64,000 nt of DNA from Oleiphilus messinensis (GCF_002162375.1 NZ_CP021425.1:1-64000); one strand, 5' to 3'. Positions 28,563-39,297 are shown, counted from the first letter of the stretch. Notes: generated from the letters alone by a model not told the origin. A program made the numbers and translations.

Positions 28563-28666
28563 GTCTGTGGTTTATCGAATTGGTGCTGGGATACGCACCC
28601 GTCGGACTTGTTGGTTTATCAAATCCGGCGGGTCTTGGAGCTGGGTAAGCGTGTCAGAATTTGAGT

Positions 28667-29437
28667 TTACGCGGGTGAAAACAATCGATCCTCAGCGGAG
28701 CAACGGTTCAGTTCTTCCGAGGTGGTGTTGATCCAGTGTTCGGCTTCTTGCGTGAGCTGGTCTTCGGTTTTTCCAAATGGATCGATGGGTTGGCCATAGA
28801 CCAGAGAAACGGTACCAGGGTATTTCAATAGCGAGTTGTTTGGCCAGCGTTCGCCGGAGTTATGGGCGACAGGCAGGAGGGGCTTGCCGGAACTGATTGC
28901 GAGTTTTGCGCCGCCTCGGGTGAATTTTTTACGTCGTCCGGTTGGGACGCGTGTGCCTTCGGGGAAGATGAGTACCCATACGCCTTGGTTTAATTTTTCG
29001 GTGCCTTCCCGCAGAACAGTGCGAATCGCTTCTTTGCGGTTACTGCGGTCTATTGCGATGGGTTCTACCAGTCCAAACGCCCAGCCGAAAAAAGGAATCT
29101 TCAATAATTCCTGTTTGATGACCTGTGTCTGTGGAGCAAACTGGGTTTGCAGAAAAAAGGTTTCCCAGGTGCTTTGGTGTTTGCTATAGATGATGCAGGG
29201 ATCTTTCGGAATGTTTTCCACGCCGTAGATTTGATAGTTGATATTGCAACAAATCCGTAACCAATTAATGACAAACTTGGTGTATCCCTGAATTACGATC
29301 ACGAATCGTGTTCGATACGGGAGTGCCGGTGCAATGATTATGGCCGTGGAGGTAAACACAAGCGTGAATATCACCAGGACCACATAGAATAATGCAGTTC
29401 GCAAGTAGAGCGAAAACGGTACTTTCAACATAACCAT
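28667..29437 (-). CDS. plsC: 1-acyl-sn-glycerol-3-phosphate acyltransferase (PlsC type)
   Basis: 256 residues with an N-terminal membrane segment (about 12-38). Motif I is KHQSTWE (His-x4-Glu form), motif III is FPEGTR near 158 and PLLPVAHNSG is the late conserved segment. It transfers the second acyl chain in phosphatidate synthesis at the inner membrane. Its place before gmhB and glyS equals that of PA0005 in Pseudomonas, where the enzyme is called LptA or HdtS. Confidence 0.93.
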   Translation of the reverse strand: MVMLKVPFSLYLRTALFYVVLVIFTLVFTSTAIIIAPALPYRTRFVIVIQGYTKFVINWLRICCNINYQIYGVENIPKDPCIIYSKHQSTWETFFLQTQFAPQTQVIKQELLKIPFFGWAFGLVEPIAIDRSNRKEAIRTVLREGTEKLNQGVWVLIFPEGTRVPTGRRKKFTRGGAKLAISSGKPLLPVAHNSGERWPNNSLLKYPGTVSLVYGQPIDPFGKTEDQLTQEAEHWINTTSEELNRCSAEDRLFSPA

Positions 29438-29517
29438 TCTCTAATCGATCAAGTTTTTACGGGCTACTGATACCGCTCGACAAGAATGGGAGTTGCTGCA
29501 AAGGGAAACTGCAGTTG

Positions 29518-30057
29518 TTATTTGAGAATGTGGTTTACAAAATCAGCAAGGTTGTCATAGACCGAAATGTCGCTCAGGCCCGCGTCGTCGAGTTCAGACA
29601 ACGTGGTCATGCCATTGCCTGTTTTGACCAACGCGGCGCGGCAACCTACCGATTGCGCGGCCTGTAGATCTTTGAGGCTATCGCCGACCATCGTGACCGA
29701 GCTGAAATCCGCAATTCCCAAAGCACTTCCGATTTCTCGTAGTAACCCAGGTTTTGGTTTTCTACATTCACAACCTTCATCAGGGTGATGAGGACAATAC
29801 GCGATATGCGAGATAGAGCCGCCCTGCTCTGCGACTAATGCACACATTTTTTCGTGCATCGCATGCAATTCGGCCAGCGTGTAGTATCCTCTACCGACGC
29901 CTGACTGGTTGGTGGCTATCGCAATGCGATAGCCGCTTTTGGATAATCGTGCGATTGCCTCAATACTGCCATCGATAGGATGCCATTCATCCGCAGACTT
30001 GACATAGTCTGCGGAGTCAACGTTAATCACACCATCGCGATCAAGGATAATAACCAC
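29518..30057 (-). CDS. gmhB: D-glycero-beta-D-manno-heptose-1,7-bisphosphate 7-phosphatase
   Basis: 179 residues, HAD-superfamily phosphatase. The nucleophile motif DRDGVIN is at the N-terminus, TNQSGVGRGYY is motif II, and CPHHPDEGCECRKPKPGLL carries the zinc cysteines typical of GmhB; MVGDSLKDLQAA is motif IV. It makes the heptose precursor of LPS inner core. The stop of glyS lies 11 bases upstream, so the genes are likely co-transcribed. Confidence 0.94.
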   Translation of the reverse strand: MVIILDRDGVINVDSADYVKSADEWHPIDGSIEAIARLSKSGYRIAIATNQSGVGRGYYTLAELHAMHEKMCALVAEQGGSISHIAYCPHHPDEGCECRKPKPGLLREIGSALGIADFSSVTMVGDSLKDLQAAQSVGCRAALVKTGNGMTTLSELDDAGLSDISVYDNLADFVNHILK

Positions 30058-30068
30058 ACAAATAACCC

Positions 30069-32144
30069 TTATGATGCTGATTGTAGCAGAGAAATATCTG
30101 CGACCTGAAGAAACAGATTACGTAAAGATGACAGCAATGCCAAGCGATTGTTCCGAATTGCCATGTCATCTGCCATAACCATGACGTCATCAAAGAACTG
30201 ATCGACACTCTGGCGTAGTGCTGCCAGTTCAGTCAGAGCGGCTTCGTAATCACCTTCAGCAAACAGTGGCTGCACTTTGTTGTTCAGTTCTGCAAGATTA
30301 CTGGCGAGTGCTTTTTCGGCGTCCTCCTGGAACAGATTACTATCGATTTCAGAGCTAACTTCAGCATCCTGTTTGCTGAGGATGTTGGAAACCCGCTTGT
30401 TCGCTGCCGCAAGCGCCTGAGCATTTTCGTTACGCAAGAAGGCATTTACAGCATGCACGCGTCGATCGAAGTCCACAGGTCTGGTGGGCTTACGGGCGTG
30501 CACGGCAAGATAGACTTCAGCGGCAATGCCTTCATCCTCATACCAGGCTCGGAAGCGTTCCAGCATGTAATCCAAAACAGTGTTGTTCAGGTTTTCTGCG
30601 GTCAGGTTCTGGTGCTGGCTGATGGCGAGTTCTATACACTCTGCCAGATCCAGTGGCAATTTCTTCTCAACGATGATTCGGAGAATACCCAGTGTCGCCC
30701 GGCGCAATGCGAAAGGATCTTTAGTTCCACTTGGCGGTTGCTTGATACCAAATAATCCGACCAGAGAATCCAGTCTGTCGGCAATGGACAGAATTGCACC
30801 TGTAGCGGTCTCAGGCAGTTGATCGCCAGCAAACCGGGGCATGTATTGTTCATCCAGGGCTTTTGCCACTTCCTGATTTTCACCATCTGCTGTGGCATAG
30901 TGATAACCCATGATGCCTTGCAGTTCGGGGAACTCGAGAACCATTTCACTGACCAAATCGGTTTTAGCCAGCATTGCAGCGCGTTGTGCCAGTGCAGGGT
31001 CTGAGCCGACTTTATCTGCCAGTTTCTCTGCTAGCCCGGCTACCCGCACGCATTTGTCGTAAATAGTCCCCAGCTTTTCCTGAAAGACGATTGGCTTCAG
31101 CCTTTCAATACGGGATTCCAGAGTGGACTTCTTATCGGTTTCAAAGAAGAATGCGGCGTCAGACAGTCGTGGCCGAATAACCTTCTCATTACCTTCAACG
31201 ACTTTGGTCGGGTCTTTACTCTCGATATTGGAGATCGTGATGAAGTTTGGCAACATCTTGCCGTCAGCATCAACCACGTGGAAGTACTTCTGGTGCTCTT
31301 TCATCGAGCTGATCAGGGCTTCCGCTGGTACATCCAGAAAGCGCTCTTCAAATTTGCCGATCAGTGGCACGGGCCATTCATTCAGTGCGGTGACCTCATC
31401 CAGCAGGTCTTCATCGATAACCGCTGTTCCGGAAACCTGTTTGGCAATATCGATAACTGCCTGGCGGATTTTGTCCCGGCGTTTGGCAAAATCGGCAATG
31501 ACATAACCTTGGTTTTCCAGCAGACCTTCGTATTCTGAAGGTGTATTGATGGTCAGAATCTCATTGCAGTGGAAACGGTGTCCGCGGGTTTGATTCCCGG
31601 ATTCATGACCCAGAATAGTCGCTGGAACAACCTGTTCGCCCAGGAGCATGACAATCCAGTGTGCGGGTCTGACAAACTCAACCTTGCGTGCGCCCCAACG
31701 CATGCGTTTGGGGATGGGTAACTGGTTGAGTGAATTGCTGATTATATCCGGTAGCAAGGCTGTGGCTGCCTGACCGGCTTGAGTCGAGCGATAAACCAGC
31801 CACTCCCCTTTTGGTGTTTCAATCCGGCTGAGTTCGTCGGGCGTTACGCCGCAGGAGCTGGCAAACCCTTGCAGTGCTCGAGTCGGGTTACCGTCTGCAT
31901 CAAAAGCCGCTTTTACTGCAGGCCCTTTTTTCTCCACTTCAATATCAGGTTGCTGCAGCTGTAGTCCGGATACACGGACAGCAAGCCGTCGTGGACTGGC
32001 AAATAAGGTTGTACCCGTGAAGGCCAGGTTTGCTTGTTCCAGGCCGGTTTTGATTCCGTTACCAAAGGCTTCGGAGAGGCGTTTCAGTGCCTTGGGAGGC
32101 AACTCTTCGGTTCCGATTTCAACCAGAAAATCTTGTGTAGACAT
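30069..32144 (-). CDS. glyS: Glycyl-tRNA synthetase beta subunit
   Basis: 691 residues. Begins FLVEIGTEELPP and continues with the conserved GHRFHCNEI, EWPVPLIG and a C-terminal anticodon-binding region (RVSNILSKQ, FFDDVMVMADD). Partner of GlyQ in the alpha2-beta2 enzyme. ATG 32144 with GGAGGAGAG upstream is clearly right; the frame runs 43 codons further into glyQ. It starts one base after the glyQ stop. Confidence 0.98.
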   Translation of the reverse strand: MSTQDFLVEIGTEELPPKALKRLSEAFGNGIKTGLEQANLAFTGTTLFASPRRLAVRVSGLQLQQPDIEVEKKGPAVKAAFDADGNPTRALQGFASSCGVTPDELSRIETPKGEWLVYRSTQAGQAATALLPDIISNSLNQLPIPKRMRWGARKVEFVRPAHWIVMLLGEQVVPATILGHESGNQTRGHRFHCNEILTINTPSEYEGLLENQGYVIADFAKRRDKIRQAVIDIAKQVSGTAVIDEDLLDEVTALNEWPVPLIGKFEERFLDVPAEALISSMKEHQKYFHVVDADGKMLPNFITISNIESKDPTKVVEGNEKVIRPRLSDAAFFFETDKKSTLESRIERLKPIVFQEKLGTIYDKCVRVAGLAEKLADKVGSDPALAQRAAMLAKTDLVSEMVLEFPELQGIMGYHYATADGENQEVAKALDEQYMPRFAGDQLPETATGAILSIADRLDSLVGLFGIKQPPSGTKDPFALRRATLGILRIIVEKKLPLDLAECIELAISQHQNLTAENLNNTVLDYMLERFRAWYEDEGIAAEVYLAVHARKPTRPVDFDRRVHAVNAFLRNENAQALAAANKRVSNILSKQDAEVSSEIDSNLFQEDAEKALASNLAELNNKVQPLFAEGDYEAALTELAALRQSVDQFFDDVMVMADDMAIRNNRLALLSSLRNLFLQVADISLLQSAS

Positions 32145-32145
32145 A

Positions 32146-33108
32146 TTACTGCTCTCCTCCATTTTCACTGGCCAACACTTCGTTGCGCAGTGCTTCAGGT
32201 GCCATCGGGAAGCCGAGTTCCTTGCGTCGTTCGTAATAGGCTTGTGCGACTGCACGGGCCAGTCCGCGCACACGCAGAATAAAACGCTGGCGTTCGGTTA
32301 CGGAAATGGCGTGTCGCGCATCCAGCAAGTTGAAGGTGTGAGAAGCTTTAAGCACCATTTCGTAAGCGGGTAATGGCAGTCCCTCTTCAATCAGGCGCTG
32401 ACTTTCCCGTTCATATACGTCAAAGTTGTTGAACAGAAAATCGGTGTCGGCTTGCTCGAAATTGTAGGCTGACATTTCCACTTCGTTTTGATGGAACACA
32501 TCACCATAGGTGACGACGCCATCAGGGCCATTTGCCCAAACGAGATCGTAGACACTATCGACCCCTTGCAGGTACATCGCGATTCGTTCTAGGCCGTAAG
32601 TGATTTCGCCCGTGACCGGATAGCATTCCAGTCCACCTACCTGCTGAAAGTAGGTGAACTGCGTTACTTCCATACCATTCAACCAGACTTCCCAGCCCAG
32701 ACCCCAAGCGCCCAGTGTGGGTGATTCCCAGTTATCTTCAACAAATCGAACGTCATGGACGTTGGTGTCGATACCCATGCGCTGCAAAGATTCCAGGTAC
32801 AACTCCTGAATATTGTCCGGAGAAGGCTTCAACACAACTTGAAACTGATAGTAGTGTTGCAGACGGTTCGGGTTTTCCCCGTAACGGCCGTCCGTTGGAC
32901 GTCGGCTGGGCTGCACGTACGCAGAATTCCAGGTTTCGGGGCCGATCGCGCGCAGGAATGTAGCGGGATGGAATGTGCCGGCACCGACTTCCATATCCAA
33001 GGGTTGCAGAACAACGCAACCTTGTTCGGCCCAGTATTGTTGGAGTGCGAGTATCAGCCCCTGGAAGGTACTGACGTCATATGTGTTGTTGTTAGACACG
33101 GAAAACAC
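32146..33108 (-). CDS. glyQ: Glycyl-tRNA synthetase alpha subunit
   Basis: 320 residues; class II catalytic subunit. Sequence marks are [42 protein letters not shown] and the long [19 protein letters not shown]. It forms a tight operon with glyS and gmhB, the same order as in Pseudomonas. Confidence 0.99.
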   Translation of the reverse strand: MFSVSNNNTYDVSTFQGLILALQQYWAEQGCVVLQPLDMEVGAGTFHPATFLRAIGPETWNSAYVQPSRRPTDGRYGENPNRLQHYYQFQVVLKPSPDNIQELYLESLQRMGIDTNVHDVRFVEDNWESPTLGAWGLGWEVWLNGMEVTQFTYFQQVGGLECYPVTGEITYGLERIAMYLQGVDSVYDLVWANGPDGVVTYGDVFHQNEVEMSAYNFEQADTDFLFNNFDVYERESQRLIEEGLPLPAYEMVLKASHTFNLLDARHAISVTERQRFILRVRGLARAVAQAYYERRKELGFPMAPEALRNEVLASENGGEQ

Positions 33109-33186
33109 CTGTTGAATTGATTCAATCCTGAATTGGGTCGCGGGATTATACTATTTGCATGGCTTTTGTGCAGGGTTTGCAGTGAA

Positions 33187-33215
33187 AAATGCGTAGTTAA
33201 TTACGCATTTAGCGT
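33187..33215 (-). terminator. Probable terminator of the ytoQ unit
   Basis: A 9-bp stem with arms AAATGCGTA (33187-33195) and TACGCATTT (33202-33210). On the minus strand it is followed by a short T run (TTTTTCACT). It is AT-rich, so strength is moderate. Confidence 0.5.
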
Positions 33216-33232
33216 TGGAACTGCCGGTTCAA

Positions 33233-33676
33233 TCAGGCCTGCAATACGTACTCGAGAATATCCACCACCTGTTGCGGGGTTTCAGTCACAGCAAATGCAG
33301 CGCCATCAACTTCTTTTAGCGGATGTGTGAGGTCGGGAGCATGCATGACTATCAGGGGTTTACCCAGCGCGGCGGCATAACCGGCGTCAAAAGCTGCATT
33401 CCATTGCTTGTATTTGTCCCCGAACCGGACCACTACAACATCGGCACTCTGGATGCCGGTCTGAGTACGTATGGCATTGATGCCTGCGCCTTTGCGATCT
33501 TTCCAGAACGGTTTGTCCTCTGTTCCCAGAATATTGACCCCTACATCGTCACTCGCTTCATGATTGGTGACGGGGGCCAGTACGCGGACATCGAGTCCTT
33601 TTTCGGTGATACCCTGTTTGATTTGATCACGCCAGTCAGTGTGAATTTCCCCGGATAGATAGATGGTCAGCGACAT
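33233..33676 (-). CDS. YtoQ-family protein
   Basis: 147 residues. Starts MSLTIYLSGEIHTDWRDQI and contains FGDKYKQWNAAFDAGYAAALGKPLI, which resembles the nucleoside 2-deoxyribosyltransferase-like Rossmann fold of YtoQ proteins. Biochemical role unknown. ATG 33676 has AGAGGAAG upstream; the open frame upstream adds 23 codons without a ribosome site. Confidence 0.85.
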   Translation of the reverse strand: MSLTIYLSGEIHTDWRDQIKQGITEKGLDVRVLAPVTNHEASDDVGVNILGTEDKPFWKDRKGAGINAIRTQTGIQSADVVVVRFGDKYKQWNAAFDAGYAAALGKPLIVMHAPDLTHPLKEVDGAAFAVTETPQQVVDILEYVLQA

Positions 33677-33796
33677 GTCGAAGCTTCCTCTTGCAATTAG
33701 ATTTAGGCCATTTGTTTGGCAGAAAATAACCGGGAAGCTTAACATGGAATTATGACGGGTTGTAACCTGTTCCCTATTATCACAGGATTTGGTGTT

Positions 33797-35245
33797 TCAT
33801 CGACGCCAAAATGCAGGGGTAAACAGGATGAGCAGGGTAAAGACTTCGAGTCGGCCCAGGAGCATGGCAAAGCAGAGAATCCATTTGGCGACGTCATTCA
33901 AATCACCGTAGTGATAGGCGACTTCCCCCAGACCTGGCCCCAGATTATTGATGCAGGCACCTACGGCAGACCACGCGGTAACCTGATCCAGACCCGTGGC
34001 CAGCAGGCCGATCAGCATGAACACAAACATAAACATGTAAGCAGAAAAGAACCCCCAAACCGCTTCCACGACCCGATCCGGCACCGGCTTTTTGCCGAGC
34101 TTGACGGGTATCACTGCATTGGGGTGGATCAGCCGTTTAACTTCCCGGATGCCCTGTTTGTAGATCAGTAAAACCCGGATGACTTTCATACCCCCGCCGG
34201 TTGATCCCGCGCAGCCACCGACAAAGGCGATAACAAAAAGCAGGAATGGCAGCGTTAACGGCCAGTGCGCAAAATCAGCGGTGGCAAAGCCGGTCGTGGT
34301 GGCGATCGATACCACTTCAAATACGCCCAATGTGATTGATTCGTTCAGGCTGTAGGTCTTGGTGAAGTACAATGACGCTACTGTGAACAGGCTCACGGCC
34401 ACCAACAGTCCGGCGTAAAATTTGAACTCCGGATCCCGGAAATAAACGATGAGATTGCGTGATCGAATGACGGCAAAATGTAAGGCGTAGTTCACGCCGG
34501 ACAGAATCATAAAGATAATGGCCACCAGTTCGACCCAGTGATTCTCGAAATAAGCAATACTTTCATCGTGGGTCGAAAAGCCGCCAATTGCGACAGTGGA
34601 AAAGCTGTGGGATATGGCGTCAAACCAGTCCATACCCGCAAGCCAGTAGCAGACTGCACATACTACTGTTAGGGTTAGATAGATATACCAAAGGGCTTTT
34701 GCTGTTTCGGTAATACGGGGGGTCAGTTTACTGTCTTTTACCGGTCCCGGTGCTTCGGCACGATACAGCTGCATCCCCCCGATACCCAGCATGGGCAGTA
34801 CGGCAACTGCGAGTACGATAATCCCCATGCCACCAAACCATTGCAGTTGTTGCCGATACCACAAGATTGATTTTGGCAAGGCGTCAATGCCGGTGATGAC
34901 GGTGGCCCCGGTGGTGGTCAGGCCGGACAGCGATTCGAAGTAGGCATCGACGAAGCGCATATCCGGGTTATCCGAGACATAGAGTGGTATGGCTCCGCTA
35001 AGACTCAGTGTAACCCAGAACATAACGGTGATCAGAAAGCCGTCGCGAACCCGTAACTCCTGTTGTTTATTGCGCACAGGGAGCCATACTAGAAACCCGA
35101 TAATCAGGATCAGCACAAATGCTTCAAGGAAAAAATTAACCTGACCATCCTGATAAATGACGGATACCACCATGGGCGGAACCATGGTCAAACTGAACAA
35201 CATCATCAGAATGCCCAGTATTCTCATGATGACCGTGAAGTGCAT
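33797..35245 (-). CDS. trkH: Trk potassium uptake system membrane subunit TrkH
   Basis: 482 residues, polytopic inner-membrane protein with four pore-loop repeats; selectivity-filter-like segments include SGLTTTGATVI, FSTVAIGGFST, TTTGFATADF and the final loop before LGRLEVFTLLI. It forms the channel gated by TrkA. The start has AAGGAAAGG upstream. It is directly downstream of trkA (45 bases), so the two are an operon. Confidence 0.97.
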   Translation of the reverse strand: MHFTVIMRILGILMMLFSLTMVPPMVVSVIYQDGQVNFFLEAFVLILIIGFLVWLPVRNKQQELRVRDGFLITVMFWVTLSLSGAIPLYVSDNPDMRFVDAYFESLSGLTTTGATVITGIDALPKSILWYRQQLQWFGGMGIIVLAVAVLPMLGIGGMQLYRAEAPGPVKDSKLTPRITETAKALWYIYLTLTVVCAVCYWLAGMDWFDAISHSFSTVAIGGFSTHDESIAYFENHWVELVAIIFMILSGVNYALHFAVIRSRNLIVYFRDPEFKFYAGLLVAVSLFTVASLYFTKTYSLNESITLGVFEVVSIATTTGFATADFAHWPLTLPFLLFVIAFVGGCAGSTGGGMKVIRVLLIYKQGIREVKRLIHPNAVIPVKLGKKPVPDRVVEAVWGFFSAYMFMFVFMLIGLLATGLDQVTAWSAVGACINNLGPGLGEVAYHYGDLNDVAKWILCFAMLLGRLEVFTLLILFTPAFWRR

Positions 35246-35290
35246 AACCTTTCCTTTTCTGCAGTGGTTGGCAGCGTTCAGCGCTGGAGG

Positions 35291-36664
35291 TTAAAAGAAG
35301 GTCAATCCGACCTGGAACAGTTTTTCAACTTCCCGTATCCGGTTTTTATCCACAAGGAAGAGTATCACGTGGTCATCGGGCTGAACCCGAATATGATCAT
35401 GGGCAATCAAGACTTCATTGTGTCGCACAATCGCCCCGATAGTGCAGCCTTCCGGTAGTGGAATTTCGTCCAGTCTGCGTCCGACAACCTTGGATGATCT
35501 GTGGTCGCCGTGGGCAATCGCCTCGATGGCCTCTGCAGCGCCCCGGCGCAGTCGGTGGACGTTGACCACATCGCCTTTGCGTACGTGCGCCAGCAAACTG
35601 CCCAGAGTGGCTTGCTGCGGCGAGATGGCGATGTCAATTTCCCCACCTTGTATCAGGTCAACGTAGTCCGGGTTATTGATCAAGGTCATGACCTTGCGTA
35701 CGCCCAGTCGTTTTGCCAGCATCGAAGCCATGATATTAACTTCGTCATCATTGGTGACGGCGCAGAAAACATCAGTCCCTTCAATATTTTCATCCAGGAG
35801 CATTTCTTTGTTGGAGGCATCTCCCTCCAATACGATGGCTTTATTCAGGGTTTCCGACAAGTGCAGACAGCGGTCTTCATTGTGTTCAATGATTTTGACC
35901 TGATACCGGCTTTCCAGCTCGGTAGCCAGACGATGACCAATGTTGCCGCCCCCGGCAATAATGATTCGTTTGTAGGGCTTTTCCAGGGGCTGGAGCTCAC
36001 TCATCACCGACCGGATATGGTTAGACGCCGCGATGAAAAAGACTTCATCATCTTCTTCGATGATGGTTGAACCTTCTGGAATGATGGGTCTGGCTCGACG
36101 GAATATAGCGGCAACACGGGTATCGATATTGGGCATGTGTTGTTTCAAGTACGATAACTCGTGGCCAATCAGGGGGCCTCCACGTGCAGTCTTGATACCG
36201 ACCAGTCGTGCCAATCCATGAGAAAAGTCTTGTACCTGGAGTGCGCCGGGGTATTCAATCAGTCGGGTGATGTGCTTGGTGACTACCTGTTCCGGACTGA
36301 TGAGGACATCAATGGGGAAGGCATCGGTGCTGAACAAGCCTTTTTTGGTCAGGTATTCCTGGGCCCGCACACGACTGATTTTTGTCGGTGTCCGAAACAG
36401 AGTATGGGCGACCTGACAGGCCACCATATTCACTTCGTCACTGTTGGTGACCGCGATCAGCATGTCTGCGTCTTCAGCACCGGCCTGGCGTAAAATCGCC
36501 GGATAAGATCCTCGCCCCTCTACAGTGCGGATATCGAGACGCTCTCGCAGTGATCGCAAGCGACTGCTATTGTGGTCGATTACGGTAATGTCATTGGCTT
36601 CATGGGCCAGGTTCTCTGCCAGGGTACCCCCGACTTGGCCTGCTCCAAGGATGATAATTTTCAT
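35291..36664 (-). CDS. trkA: Trk potassium uptake regulatory protein TrkA
   Basis: 457 residues with two RCK modules, each an NAD-binding Rossmann domain ([38 protein letters not shown] near 233) and a TrkA-C domain. Nucleotide binding gates TrkH. Lies between rsmB and trkH as in Pseudomonas. Confidence 0.98.
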   Translation of the reverse strand: MKIIILGAGQVGGTLAENLAHEANDITVIDHNSSRLRSLRERLDIRTVEGRGSYPAILRQAGAEDADMLIAVTNSDEVNMVACQVAHTLFRTPTKISRVRAQEYLTKKGLFSTDAFPIDVLISPEQVVTKHITRLIEYPGALQVQDFSHGLARLVGIKTARGGPLIGHELSYLKQHMPNIDTRVAAIFRRARPIIPEGSTIIEEDDEVFFIAASNHIRSVMSELQPLEKPYKRIIIAGGGNIGHRLATELESRYQVKIIEHNEDRCLHLSETLNKAIVLEGDASNKEMLLDENIEGTDVFCAVTNDDEVNIMASMLAKRLGVRKVMTLINNPDYVDLIQGGEIDIAISPQQATLGSLLAHVRKGDVVNVHRLRRGAAEAIEAIAHGDHRSSKVVGRRLDEIPLPEGCTIGAIVRHNEVLIAHDHIRVQPDDHVILFLVDKNRIREVEKLFQVGLTFF

Positions 36665-36703
36665 AAGTTCATATCACACTTTTTTGCCAGTCTGCGTAAG
36701 CAG

Positions 36704-38056
36704 TCAGTGTTTGCGTAAACAGGCGTAAAAAAAGCCATCGTGGCTGTTGGACTGCGGTAGTAACTGTTTACCCACGGTGGTATTGATACCCCATGGATAT
36801 TGCTCCGGTTCCAGTGGAATAACGTCAACATCATTCATCTTGGCCTGGAAGCGCTCAATTATACGGGTATTTTCCTGCGGGAACACAGAACAGGTTGCGT
36901 AAACCAGTATGCCGTTTGCTTTAAGTGTAGGCCAAACTGCTTCCAGCAGGTGTAATTGTAGTTTAGCCAATTCAGCAATGTCCTGTTCCCGGCGAAGCAG
37001 TTTGATATCCGGGTGACGTCGGATGACACCTGTTGCGCTGCAGGGGGCATCCAATAGAATCCGGTCGAAGGCTTGGCCATCCCACCAGGTTGCTGTGTCC
37101 ATTGCATCTGCCGCAATTACGTCTGCGTGAATGTTCAGACGCTCCAGGTTTTCATTAATGCGTTCTGCCCTTTGTGGATCTTTCTCCACCGCGACGAGTT
37201 GCGCCAGATTGGGTTCTGTTAATCGAATGGCACAGGTTTTCCCCCCGGGTGCCGCGCAAGCATCCAGCACACGTTGTCCGGGTTTCAGGTCAAGTAACGT
37301 GGTACAAAGTTGTGCAGCTTCATCCTGGACGGTGAACCAGCCCTCCTGAAATCCGGGTAACATTTTCACATCGCACGGGGTGGTCAGCGTTACACCGGTT
37401 GGACTGAACTGAGTGGCAACGGCGTCAATACCCTGTGCCTGAAGTTGCTCCAGGAATGTTTCACGACAAGTCAGTCCGGTGTTAATGCGCAAGGTTAAAG
37501 GTGGACGTTCATTATTGGCTTGTAGAATCTCCTGGTAGTGATCTGGCCAGTTCGCCTTTAGCTTGTGCACAATCCAGTCTGGATGGCTGAATTGCACTTC
37601 AACGGGTGCGGACGTATCGGACTGTAACCCCTCCTGATCGCGCTGGGCCTGTCGTAAAAGACCGTTGATCAATCCTTTTAGATGTTTCATACCCAGATCG
37701 GGCGCAGCATCAACGGTGCTGTGTATGGCGGCATGGGCGGGGATTCGGGTAAACAGTAGTTGATACAGGCCAAGGTTAATGAGTATCCTTGCGGCGTTGT
37801 CCCGCTTCCTGAGTGGGCGGTGGAGCAGACTGGCTTGAATAAAATCGAGGCGTTGAAACCAGCGGCAGGTGCCAAAGCTCAATTCCTGGAGCAAGGCCCG
37901 ATCCTCAGGTTTGACCTGCTCTTGATAGTAGGGCAACACGGCGGTAAGGGAACGCTGGTTTTCCTGGATGTCGAGTAACACTCGGGTTGCGATGGCGCGT
38001 AAGTTTTCAGTCACTGCATTTGCCCTGTTATCCACGGTAAAGGCGGGTTGAATCAA
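36704..38056 (-). CDS. rsmB: 16S rRNA (cytosine-967-C5)-methyltransferase RsmB
   Basis: 450 residues. N-terminal NusB-like domain, then a SAM methyltransferase core: ACAAPGGKTCAI (SAM loop), LDAPCSATGVIRRHPDIK (catalytic Cys motif IV) and LVYATCSVFPQEN (motif VI Cys). Methylates C967 of 16S rRNA. The first start is TTG 38056 overlapping the fmt stop; an in-frame GTG 7 codons later is an alternative. Confidence 0.95.
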   Translation of the reverse strand: MIQPAFTVDNRANAVTENLRAIATRVLLDIQENQRSLTAVLPYYQEQVKPEDRALLQELSFGTCRWFQRLDFIQASLLHRPLRKRDNAARILINLGLYQLLFTRIPAHAAIHSTVDAAPDLGMKHLKGLINGLLRQAQRDQEGLQSDTSAPVEVQFSHPDWIVHKLKANWPDHYQEILQANNERPPLTLRINTGLTCRETFLEQLQAQGIDAVATQFSPTGVTLTTPCDVKMLPGFQEGWFTVQDEAAQLCTTLLDLKPGQRVLDACAAPGGKTCAIRLTEPNLAQLVAVEKDPQRAERINENLERLNIHADVIAADAMDTATWWDGQAFDRILLDAPCSATGVIRRHPDIKLLRREQDIAELAKLQLHLLEAVWPTLKANGILVYATCSVFPQENTRIIERFQAKMNDVDVIPLEPEQYPWGINTTVGKQLLPQSNSHDGFFYACLRKH

Positions 38057-39081
38057 GCCAGAACGGTATCGGTCATCAAGACCTGCTTGCCGCCGTTGAT
38101 CAGATCATTTGTGCTGATGGCCTTGTTTCCCGGTAGTTGAATCCGGGTAAGCACCAGTGCTTTATCGCCACATTGAACCACAATTCCCGTTCGATCTCTG
38201 CCAATAATGGTACCTGGAGCGGCCTCGGAAATCTGGCGGGCATCGACATGGGCTTCCAGGACTTTGACCCGCTCGTTGTTCTCTACGGTAAATGCACCGG
38301 GCCAAGGTGTCAGCGCGCGAATTTTGCGATCCAGCACATCTGCAGGCTGGTTCCAGTCGATCTGCCCTTCCTGTTTGCTGAGTTTGTGCGCATAGCAGGC
38401 CTGACTGTCATCCTGGGGTGCCGCTTCGAGGGTATCAAGGGCTTGTTGACGGAGATAATCGAGGATCGCCTCTGCGCCGATTACGGCCAGTTTGTCATGC
38501 AGCGTGCCACCGGTTTCCTGAGGATCAATATGACAGCGGTGTTCCAGCAATTTGTCCCCGGTATCCAATCCTTCATCCATTTGCATAATGGTAATCCCGG
38601 ATTCCTTGTCCCCGGCCTCAATTGCCCGCTGAATAGGCGCGGCACCGCGCCAGCGTGGCAGCAATGAGGCGTGAATATTGACACAACCCAGTCGGGGTGC
38701 GTTCAAAACGGATAGGGGTAAGAGCAATCCGTAGGCGGCTACGATCATCAAATCAGCCTGCAGGGATTGTAGTTCTGTCAGACTCTCTTCTGCTTTGAAA
38801 TTCAGCGGCTGGTAGACCGGAATATCGGCTTCAAGCGCGACCGCTTTGACGGGACTGGGTAACAGTTTCCGGCCTCGACCGGCGGGACGATCCGGTTGAG
38901 TATAGACTGCAATAACATTGTAGTGATTTGCCAGCAGTGCTTTCAGGCTTGAGGCTGCAAAATCCGGTGTTCCAGCGAAAATAATGCGTAAGGGATGTGT
39001 GTCCCTGCTGCTCTCTCTGCTGTTCTGTTTATCGTTGCGTTGCTCGTTGGACAGGGAATTCGGATCTGAGTTGGAATGCAT
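38053..39081 (-). CDS. fmt: Methionyl-tRNA formyltransferase
   Basis: About 342 residues from ATG 39081. The core begins LRIIFAGTPDFAASSLKALL and has the formyl-transfer motif HASLLPRWRGAAPIQRAI, then GDKLLEH. The first 28 residues are polar and Ser/Asn-rich (SNSDPNSLSNEQ), an extension not seen in most Fmt; AAGGAGG lies 12 bases before the ATG. Formylates initiator Met-tRNA; def is its functional partner. Overlaps rsmB by 4 bases. Confidence 0.95.
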   Translation of the reverse strand: MHSNSDPNSLSNEQRNDKQNSRESSRDTHPLRIIFAGTPDFAASSLKALLANHYNVIAVYTQPDRPAGRGRKLLPSPVKAVALEADIPVYQPLNFKAEESLTELQSLQADLMIVAAYGLLLPLSVLNAPRLGCVNIHASLLPRWRGAAPIQRAIEAGDKESGITIMQMDEGLDTGDKLLEHRCHIDPQETGGTLHDKLAVIGAEAILDYLRQQALDTLEAAPQDDSQACYAHKLSKQEGQIDWNQPADVLDRKIRALTPWPGAFTVENNERVKVLEAHVDARQISEAAPGTIIGRDRTGIVVQCGDKALVLTRIQLPGNKAISTNDLINGGKQVLMTDTVLA

Positions 39082-39297
39082 AGCAGAAACAGGCCTCCTT
39101 AAATAGGGTGCCGCGCGGGCGCGTGGCTGGGACGCAGGCATCGGGTGTAAGGGCCCGTGCTGATCAGTTGCGGCGCAAGATTAACAGTATCGATAAAGGT
39201 ACGCAAATTCCTGTACCTTGTGCCTGGGTTCAGGTCGAAGCGAGTGGGGATCGAGGCCGTTCAGACAGGGGATCGAACGGCGCGGAAGTCAGTTTGA

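Noticed and set aside
28598-28633. Inverted repeat ACCCGTCGGA ... TCCGGCGGGT between convergent genes
   Set aside because: One mismatch and a 16-base loop with no T tract; not good enough to call a terminator.
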